Source: Diogma glabrata (lineage: Eukaryota > Arthropoda > Insecta > Diptera > Cylindrotomidae). Taken from it: DNA of 64,000 nucleotides. Below the pieces are notes generated by a model, which saw only the letters and a list, made by a program, of their open reading frames with translations, searched no databases and was not told the DNA's origin. The stretch spans positions 456,255,217 through 456,319,216 of the forward strand of contig OY856186.1 in the NCBI GenBank assembly GCA_963693315.1, given 5' to 3'. Every line of letters begins with the position of its first letter. Position 1 is the stretch's first letter. Both the position numbers and the translations under genes were made by a program. Below are positions 56,030 through 64,000 of the stretch, one piece after another.

Positions 56030-56950
56030 CTAGCTTCTGTATTCTCAGGTTGTTCCTATTAAGCTCAACGCACCATACTGCTCCCTATTCATTGAACTCA
56101 ACCTAATTAAATCCTTGGAGTGCCTCAATCCTGTGGTGTTATATCAAGGATTGGACCATTCTGTCGTAATTTCATTACTTACCATTTCGTGGATGGATTT
56201 AGTCTCTAGTTCATACAAGGGTTTCGATCCGTCATCCGACAAAAGCGTACGTAATGGCTGATCTCACTATCGCAGTATACGTCCACCTTAGTATAGTTGT
56301 ACACCCCATGTTTTGCTAGCAAGGTTTTTGCAGCTTTAATTACTACTTTGTTTATATGGTTGCTTCATAGGAGTTAGGAACTACTTCCAGATATTTTGTC
56401 TCCTATCCAGATTCAATTACGGGGCCCTTATTATAAAAGGTTTACATTTTAAGCTTTCTTCGGTGCATGAACTGGACCAAAGATGTTTTATTCAGATTTA
56501 GCTTAGTCCTACAGATATGCACAATATGTCTACCAGATGTAGTCCCCTCTGTAGAATATCACAAAGTGTCTTCTTGTACTAACCTCTGGCGATAATAACA
56601 ACGTCATCCGCGGACCTAGGAAATTTTTTTACCCTGGTGTTTAAGATAGCCTGAATTTCACCCACCACTCAACTTCATATGAGGGGTGATAAGACCAAAG
56701 GCCAGTGGACAACCGATTACGGTGCCAAGACCGATTTTACAATCACCAATCTTCGATTCTGCTACCCTAGTTCTTAGCACCTCATACATCCAGTCAGTTG
56801 TGGTGCTCTCAATATTTTTCTCCGTTAGAGCCTTATTTACCGCTCAATTTGAGGTGTTGTTGGCGGCTTCTTTAATGTCTAGGAGGCTGAGACTGCAACT
56901 TCCGTGTTGACCACCGCCTTTGCCAATTCTCTAGTCAACTTAAGTGTTGA
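56030..56950 (-). pseudogene. Highly degenerate LINE reverse transcriptase
   Basis: Reading downwards from 56910: LDIKEAANNTS (from an LDIEGAFDNT-type motif A), DWMYEVLRTRVAESKIGD, LGTVIGCPLAFG (VxQG block altered), SADDVVIIARG (catalytic ADD), LCDILQRGLHLVD, SVGLS and WTYTAIVRSAITYA. The order and wording match the I/R1/Jockey-like group in which YADDVVIIARGK is common. Stops and frame shifts occur every 20-40 codons. Both the VPQG box and several flanking residues are mutated, so the copy is old. Confidence 0.7.
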
Positions 56951-57745
56951 CTATCTTACAAAGGCAATTTTGTCAAAGTACTAGTTCGTTGTTGTTTTTG
57001 TAGTGACGGGTGCAGTGCTACTCCTCCGGCTACATTTCCAGATTCAGAAACTCTGCTTCTGCCTTTAGGCGGTACCACAAACTTTCCTTCGTCTGGTAAG
57101 TTGGTTTTTCTGGGCTCGAGATTTTACACGAAAGTTTTAGTACGCTAACAAAGACTCAAGTACTAGAACAAGACAGTGAAGATTCTGTTAGGACTAAAAA
57201 ACGGTTTTCGACAGCTTACAAAAATGTTAAGAAGCTAATCAATAGCTATTCAACTCAAGTCAAGACAGACATATAAAAATGCTTTAAAATTGCAAAATTC
57301 ATGTGAATTAGATAATTACTTTAAGCTTAATCACTCTAAAAATCTCTCAAAACTTTATTTATTTTACACCAAATAGTGTAAAATTTTTGTTTATTTAACA
57401 TTATACCCGTTGCATATTGTCGGTATCTCATAAGAAAGGAAATTCTAGAAAACTCGTTTTGATAACAGCCGTGCTCGATTTGACTGAAGCATTCGAAACA
57501 ACGAAAAATTTAATACAATTGTTGTCGTTTTTTCAGTTGTTTCAGTCAAACTAACCGTACCTAACATTCAATTTACATTGTGTTATTTTTATTGCAACAA
57601 TTATTTATTTTAATAAGGAAAACATTTCTAAATGATATTTTAATTCTATTTCTTTATTCGCACATTATATTTTGTGTATTTCCGTCTAGATGCGTACACG
57701 AATAAATCAGAAGGTATGCCGACGTTAGCTGGCCACATACAGTTG
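56951..57745. other. Mixed sequence without a supported gene
   Basis: At 57005-57130 one plus frame reads PPATFPDSETLLLPLGG, which looks coding-like; another at 57150-57280 reads VRTKKRFSTAYKNVKKL. Neither is long or recognised. The rest is A+T-rich. Confidence 0.3.
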
Positions 57746-57988
57746 TCAAAATATGAAAAGTACGGATTCTCCAAATTTACCTAGTCCACATCTTTGCAGC
57801 GATTGTCCTTTTGCTTTGTTGATGGTCATTGCAAAACTCGCAGTGCGAGTCGCACTAGAGACTAAACGTTTGAATTCAAATACCATATCTGTTGGGATCA
57901 TTGAAATGCGTGGGAACAGTACATCTTCCGCTTTGAATTTTCCATTCAAAATTGTAGCTTCAATGACATTGTTCATCATTTTTTTCAC
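57746..57988 (-). pseudogene. Pif1-like helicase C-terminal fragment (Helitron-type)
   Basis: About 80 codons: MMNNVIEATILNGKFKAED, then LFPRISMIPTD and FAMTINKAKGQSLQRCG. These are the closing motifs of superfamily 1B Pif1 helicases, where FAMTINKxQGQT/S is helicase motif V/VI surroundings, and the spelling fits the helicase of insect Helitron elements. The Q of the usual KAQGQ is K. The nucleotide-binding and Rep/HUH parts are absent. The frame ends 15 residues after the motif in unrelated sequence. It is probably a scrap of a Helitron; a host PIF1 fragment is less likely. Confidence 0.75.
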
Positions 57989-58034
57989 CTAAAATTTCAA
58001 AAAAAATTGTACTATTTCAAAATATTTGACATAT

Positions 58035-58770
58035 TTTTTTAATAAAATGTGTTGTGTAGTTGGATTTACAATATGTGTCACAACAACACATAAAACCCTT
58101 TAAGACCTAGGTTCCACAACATCATGTTTTTTAAGATGATGGACGAAAATTTCTTATGTTTTGGTTTTTTATATTCTTTTTAAAGAATAGAAAACTAAAT
58201 AATAAATCCTTTCACATAATAATAAACGTTATAGGGCAATATTTCATGGTAAAATGGAGGAAATAAAAGTAAAATACTTCTTTTTCAAATTTGTAGGAAC
58301 AAAGCTAAATTGGGTTACCAATTATCCTTATGCTAGAACCATATACCAAGATCATGTAAAACATGGTTTTGCTCAAGGATTAAACCCGGCATATTTAATA
58401 GTTATATGGAAAGCTCATTTGTTCGAGCAAACGAAAAAGTTCATTCTTTAAAAAATATAAAAAAATAAATTTGAGTCCATCAACACCTCAGAAAGCATGT
58501 TGTTGTGGGATCTTATTCTCTAACTAAATGTTGGTTAGAAGAAGTTATACAATAGACTAAGAATACTTTGTCTATTCTACAACTAAGACTAAGGGTGCTA
58601 TCGTTGATTGAAAAAAATTCATCCGCCAACATCCCTAAGATATCACTTTGGCTAGTGATATCTCACTGCTATTGCCAGTGGTATACGATATCTCAAGCAA
58701 ACTCATATGCAAATAGCAGAGATCTTAGTATGCAGTATTGTCACACCCACAGATCAAAAATTTTTAATTT
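58035..58770 (-). mobile_element. Modular repeat 'E-D-tail', copy D, with a nested LINE-tail insertion
   Basis: On the minus strand: module E (58770-58610), then linker, module D (58345-58180), then the LINE-type tail (58150-58035). Between E and the linker, at about 58478-58525, lies a separate LINE-tail fragment in the opposite orientation (TTTGAGTCCATCAACACCTC, AGCATGTTGTTGTGGG). The frame at 58254-58451 lies within this repeat. Confidence 0.6.
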
Positions 58771-58834
58771 TACAAATCTTCCTGCGGAAGTTTATATTTA
58801 ATTCGTCAATGAATTCTTTAATTCATTAATGCAT

Positions 58835-59090
58835 AGTTACCGTTTGCAAATTACTATTGCATCCGTGTTGCCAGCTAAGTCCCACCATTTTTAATTAGTT
58901 TGTTCATCATGATTGCCATTTGCCATACGTGTTTAATCAGCTATGTTTCTTTTTATAGTATTTGTGCGGCTCCCATTTCGTAATTTTTAGCTTTAAATTG
59001 ATATAATCGATAATATCAACTATCATCACTTATTTTTAGAACACGTTTTACATACAATTGCAAACCAACAACATATTTGGTGTAGATGAG
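58835..59090 (+). repeat. Dispersed repeat Rep-A, copy 3
   Basis: TACCGTTTGCAAATTACTAT, CACCATTTTTAATTAGTTTG, TAATATCAACTATCA and CAACAACATATTTGGTGTAG match Rep-A copy 1 (in reverse) more closely at the end than copy 2 does. It abuts the Penelope-like fragment. Confidence 0.6.
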
Positions 59091-59109
59091 AAAATTTGTA
59101 GCATCATAA

Positions 59110-59486
59110 CGTTGAAACATAAGTTAGGATCAACTAAAGATAAAACACATGATAAAGTCGGTGTTTATGAACTATCTTGTGGTGATTACCATAAAAATAT
59201 TATATGGGCAGACGCGTAGATGTTTGAAGAAACGCTTTAAGGAACATTCTGGATACATTAAAACAAACAAACCAAATAAAACCCCAACAGCAAAACATGT
59301 TTTGGAAAATAAAATGATTATTTAAATTTTTCAATAGATAATATTAGGTTAAAGAAAGAGGTGCACGACAGCAATAAATTGGATGCTTTTGAATCCCTTT
59401 ACATTAATAAGAACATAAACGCAATTAATATCGACAAAGGTAACATAAATTCAATTTTATTTAATTTATTTACTAACCACTTTTAA
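59110..59486 (+). pseudogene. Penelope-like element C-terminus with GIY-YIG endonuclease
   Basis: Across two frames the translation gives LGSTKDKTHDKVGVYELSC, then RFKEHSGYIKTNKPNKTPTA, KHVLEN, and after a further shift KKEVHDSNKLDAFESLYINK and GNINSILFNLFTNHF, with a stop at 59484-59486. This is the linker and GIY-YIG endonuclease of Penelope-like elements. The GIY box survives as GVY, but YIG has become IIW, and the KRFKEH arginine-helix is kept. Frame breaks near 59215 and 59325 show that it is inactive. The RT part is absent here. Confidence 0.8.
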
Positions 59487-62400
59487 TCGTTTATTGATGG
59501 TGGGTTGCAAATAACCCGAAATATATTCAATTATATAAAATAAATACTAATTAGAAATAATAATAAAGAAATTTTATTTTTTAAGAGTGGACTGGAAAAT
59601 TTATAACATGATGTGTTAAATTCCAATATGTATAATTTTGTTATATAAATGTTATTTTTTGTCAGGTTATACATTCATTTTCCAATTTCATGGAAGTATT
59701 TTCATCGAAAAAAACATTGATCAAAGCAAACTACGTGTATAAACCGATATTTAAAAAAACCAATTAAAATAATTATCACCAACCACCAATGAAAACCTAA
59801 TACACGACAATTGGAAAAAGCAAAGAGTAGTGTATTTGCAAAACTTTAACATTTAAAACAACGTTTTAAATAAAAATACGGCACCATCTATTATCTAACC
59901 CAAATTTATGAGGCGTATATCACACTATCAAATATATTGGTCAGTAAAAAAAAATTGACATTGAATGGGAGAGTGTGAAGGTTGAAAAATAAACTCGCTA
60001 GTTTTGCATCCAGTTTTGATGACAATTTTTTTTACCTCTAATCGTTCTATTTGAATTAGCAATACATATAAGAGCATTTTTCAATTTGATATTGATATTT
60101 GTAAATTAACATTGAAGATCAATGAAAAATTTAAAAAATTTAAAAATATTTAAAAATTAATCTGAAGGTGCCAGCATACTCGATGGCAATATCGTGTTAA
60201 AAGTATAAAACCTGTGAAATATCAGATTAAACAAATTAACATTGCGCGAGATGAACTTAAGAATATAGTGTCTGCACAGGGCCACCAAAAGTTACATCAC
60301 GGTGCTGTTCACAAACAAAATGAAAGACAAGAACCAAGAATCGAAGAACTCGGGATTAATTCCAGTAGTGAAAAAATGGATCAATTTATTTTATAGTCTT
60401 AAGCAAGACTATAAAACCAGTTTTTCACCGTTAGCCAACCAGTATTGTTGATAAATTGGAAAATCATTCTTTGAACTTTGATCATCCCTATAAAACTAAT
60501 CAATTAACCTTGTATCCAAGTGAAATTCGACCATAACATTGATTTAATTTTAAAATTAATACAGATGAAAACAAAGAAAATGATTGACAGCTTAAACGCT
60601 CCATTACTTTTTGAGGGTTTGTCTCCGACCGCTTTTTATCGATTTATTTTCTCGATTAAGTTTTATTTCATTAATGTCGAATTTTTTTCGCTAAAAAACA
60701 GCGAAAAAATTGATGCAAGTGAAGTATTGCAAAAAAAATAAAGATTAAATAGCAAAATGCGCAAGATTAACTAACAATATACCAAATGAAACTTTATTAA
60801 ACATCCCTGAAAATCTTTTAGCATTGACCAACTTGTCCCAACTCAGCTGACGCAAAAATAATATTAATTTTGAAAGATTTGATATTTGTTTGGATAAATA
60901 ACAGAAAAAAAGAAACAAAAACAAAGTCCTTAACCAGCATGGGGCAACAACTAAAACCAAACCCTCGTTGTTTTTCCTATTTTGAAACAACACCAACAAT
61001 TGTATTTTGTGCTTTTTTGTGACTTCTTATTATTTTCTTATTTTAATTTTTTCCATAAAACAAAATAAATATTTATTTAATTTTATGCACTTTGATCCTA
61101 TATTTAGATTTCATATTCCTTTTTATAGAATTCAACAGTAATGGAGAAAAGAAATGATATAACACAAAAAACATCTAATCCAGTATCAAAAACAGCATAG
61201 GAAGAAAACTAGAATACAACACACACAAGAAAATCCTATTTCAATTGAAATTCAAATCACAGCATTTGGTTTTCTTTGCGGGGTTCAATATTGTTGGTTT
61301 CTTATTTTTCTTTTCTTTCTATTTAACTTTAAAAGATCGTGTGATACAGAAGTAGTTTTGTATTTGGAAAATGTTCAGTTTATGTGTTACAGTTTTCCTT
61401 TTATTTGATTATTTTTTGCTCGTTTGGTGGATATTGAATATAAGAAAATGCATTTATGGTTTATAGAAAGAATCTCGAATGTGGTTAAGTAAAATTTAAA
61501 AGGATAATGAAAATGGTTTTTCGAATACAAAATATTGATTGAAAATATAGATATAACGGTAACGATATTGTCATTATGTAAACGCGATATCAATTATTTA
61601 TATCATAACGTGAGAGGAATGGAGTTTCCATTTTAAATTAGACACATCTCCTCCTTGTTATGAAAATTGAAGTCGATTTATATAGAGATAATTTTGCCTG
61701 TCGTTTTCATTTAATGATCTTATATTGTTGTTATTTCTATTACTTTTCAAATATTTACATTCACTTTCTATTTTTGTCACGATTTTCTATATTTATTAAT
61801 AACTATTCTTTGTTGCTTTTTCTAAGAAATATTTCCAATAAGATATTATTTTCTTCAAGCATATTTCGATTGATGAACTAGACTAGAAGAAATTAATTTG
61901 GGGTGAAAATATATTTCTACGAAAATCTATGTTTGTTCAACTTTGATTCTGAATTTTGTTTATATATTTTTAAGATAATTTTAAATAAAATGTGTATTGT
62001 TTATTTGTTTAACAATTGCTGAAACCGAATATGGTACGCCCACATCTAGCAATTTTTGTGCGAAAAAAGCTCTTCGAATTTTCATTCATAATAAAGCTTA
62101 AACTTTAATCTAGTTTAAAGGGTAACGTCTGGACTAGGAGATAACATTTGAACAACCATAGGAATAAAACGCAAATCAAATTATAAAAATTATACATTGT
62201 TAATCTCTAAGCATCCAAAGCATTAATTACGAAAGATATCATCCAAGTTAAAATAAAACACTCACGATGAAAAGTTTATGCATCGTGAAAATGTAATAAA
62301 TCCATTCTCATCCATCAAAGTCATAGAATTTTCACTAAACAAATTTAAACCAAAATTAACAACTGCAATAACACTAAGAAGAAGGAAAAACGAAATAATA

Positions 62401-64000
62401 ATGAAAAGTTTTATTTTGAACAAATCCTCCAAAATTTATGATGGTGCAACAAAAAAGCTCTTTCTCTCATATGGTTTCGTAAATTAAAAGAAATTTATGC
62501 TTTTCCATAGATATTTCACATTTTTTGTACGTGGTATGAGGATGAAATAGATTTTTGTTTTTCTCGGATATATAAATAGGATTCAAAACAAATATACACA
62601 GAAGATCGGATTTTTCTTAGAAAAAAGAAAATTCAATCAACAATAAAGCTCATGTTTACCAATTTATAATTGAAGACATTTCAACATCAAACCATTTGCA
62701 ATTATCTTCACTATTTTTCGCATGAGCTAATCTAATTAAGCGAACTTTTTTCCTATCTTTATTGCAGTTTTTTTATTTCCAGACTAAAAGTTTTGAATAA
62801 AATTAATTACTTTTTTGTGGTGATTTTGGTTATTTTTTATGCATAGTTTATTGCTCTTTTTTGTGTGTTCAAAAGTTTTGTTTTTGTTATAAATCAAGAT
62901 ATAAATATGACTTTGTGCAGGTTTTTGTTGTAAGTAGATTTATATACTGCAACTAATATAGGTGTTAAATTTAAAGTTTTTTTATATTTAATAAAAATGT
63001 ACATGAATGCAATATTTTTATTTTGCGAAATTTATGTATTAAGGGCGTAAAGTGGATCTTTTTAACTTGAGAGTTCAGTTCTTGCTCGAGTCGTTAGCCG
63101 AGTTATTTTTATTTTTGATATTTTTATTACTATTTATTCACTTTTATTTAACGTGAAATTTGACGCTGGCTTGAATTTTGTTATCAAATTTTGTTATGTA
63201 TAGCCTGGCATATGGTGACGTAGTGTAGTACAGTCACAGATCCATGTAGTTTCCATTTTCTTACATTTCACAATTTTGCCTATCACGCGTGGTCCACAAC
63301 AATTTCTCGTTCATCCATCATCTCATATTTTTGTCATATTTTCGTATAGTTTCCGTTACACATATTCCTTCTTAGCATAACACAATTAACAATAATATTT
63401 TATTTTACAATCCCCTATTATTGGCTCACACTGCGTTTCCACCAGCGTTGCTTCACCATACTACTTGAATTTGAATTCTCCGGACCTTTAACTGTAATTG
63501 CTCTAAATATTTTCAAACCTCAAATAGCTGTGCATATTTGTCCAATCGTCTTAATATCTAACAATTATTATCCTTCAATCAGTTTTGCAATGGTCTTCAA
63601 AACGTATTTCTTATACGTATAGGTGTTTTTATCGATTTCTCTTTCCGTTATGAATCTAGATTTTGCTGTACCACGGTTGTAAGCTATTATTTCATACTAC
63701 GCAATCATCATAAAATCGGTTGAACATACGTTTAATCCATTCTGGTATCGCAATATATTGATATTTCTTTCAAATGCGTTGTAAATAACTTATTTCGTGA
63801 AATTATCTTACAATTTTATGTATTACAAAATAACAACCAGTATTTGTTTTGGAACGGAGAATGTACTGACATTGTTCTGCAAGTTTCACTTTCGAAAAGC
63901 TTTGTAGCTCAATTTTCGATATTAAATAACTATATAAGAAACGAAAATATCTCGTTTTCTCTCTCTTAGTCTGGTATTTTCATTTGACATATTATCTGAT
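59487..64000. other. A+T-rich region without a recognised gene
   Basis: Short frames at 60214-60396 (GHQKLHHGAVHKQNERQE), 60520-60741, 61660-61881 and 62278-62487 show no domain, splice pair or repeat partner. Composition from about 63200 is slightly richer in G+C. I see no rRNA, tRNA, satellite or MITE pair here. Confidence 0.4.

Noticed and set aside
56686..56910. Plus-strand frame
   Set aside because: Antisense of the degenerate reverse transcriptase.
58254..58451. Plus-strand frame of 65 codons
   Set aside because: Lies inside the modular repeat copy D; the equivalent part of copy A is not open in that frame.

Overview
The window is eukaryotic nuclear DNA, most likely from an insect and probably a dipteran. 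The evidence is a strongly A+T-rich composition, GT-AG introns with a small (192-base) intron, a CAAAATG start context, and a mix of repeats typical of insect genomes: non-LTR elements with PHD-finger or zinc-knuckle ORF1 proteins, Ty3/Gypsy, Penelope, hAT, a Pif1-type helicase and many palindromic MITEs. The species-level assignment is inference. Nothing suggests bacterial operons or CRISPR arrays, and no functional rRNA or tRNA gene was found.

Layout. 1-6 kb holds two decayed minus-strand LINE fragments (PHD-type ORF1 running off the left edge; an EEP endonuclease), a repeat split by a palindromic MITE, and a complete but dead hAT transposon with perfect 8-bp target duplications (4074-5852). 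6-16 kb is mostly A+T-rich spacer but has the two best host coding signals: a signal-peptide first exon on the minus strand (8715-8802) and a two-exon type II membrane protein start on the plus strand (15154-15643). Between them lies a 2.6-kb composite repeat with ACTTCCCG ends. 16.5-23 kb is repeat: two palindromic MITEs, a 2-kb A+T-rich minisatellite whose orientation flips beside a 516-bp hairpin, and a second tandem array. 26.6-33.2 kb is bounded by inverted copies of one repeat block and contains a LINE fragment, two SINE copies, a tandemly duplicated DNA element, a Penelope fragment and another long-armed MITE. 33.6-34.7 kb has an intact intronless BTB gene and a decayed tandem copy. 34.7-38.2 kb has nested MITEs and another broken LINE. 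39.9-46.2 kb is a Ty3/Gypsy element with gag, protease-RT-RNase H and integrase in overlapping frames. 47.4-51.1 kb is an A+T-rich minisatellite interrupted by a nearly intact LINE, and 51.6-54.3 kb is a second LINE with an 803-codon open frame. 54.3-59.5 kb holds a foldback element with a tRNA-like core, a degenerate RT, a Pif1-like helicase fragment and a Penelope GIY-YIG tail. The last 4.5 kb shows no recognisable gene.

How it fits together. Most of the window is transposable elements inserted into one another. The most notable recurrent pattern is a modular repeat (called E-D-tail here) found in several copies. Its 3' part matches the 3' end of the LINE at 27605-28800, which suggests a non-autonomous family borrowing that LINE's machinery. 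The likely host genes are the BTB gene, the signal-peptide exon and the type II membrane protein exons. No clearly novel functional system was found; the findings are mainly structural.
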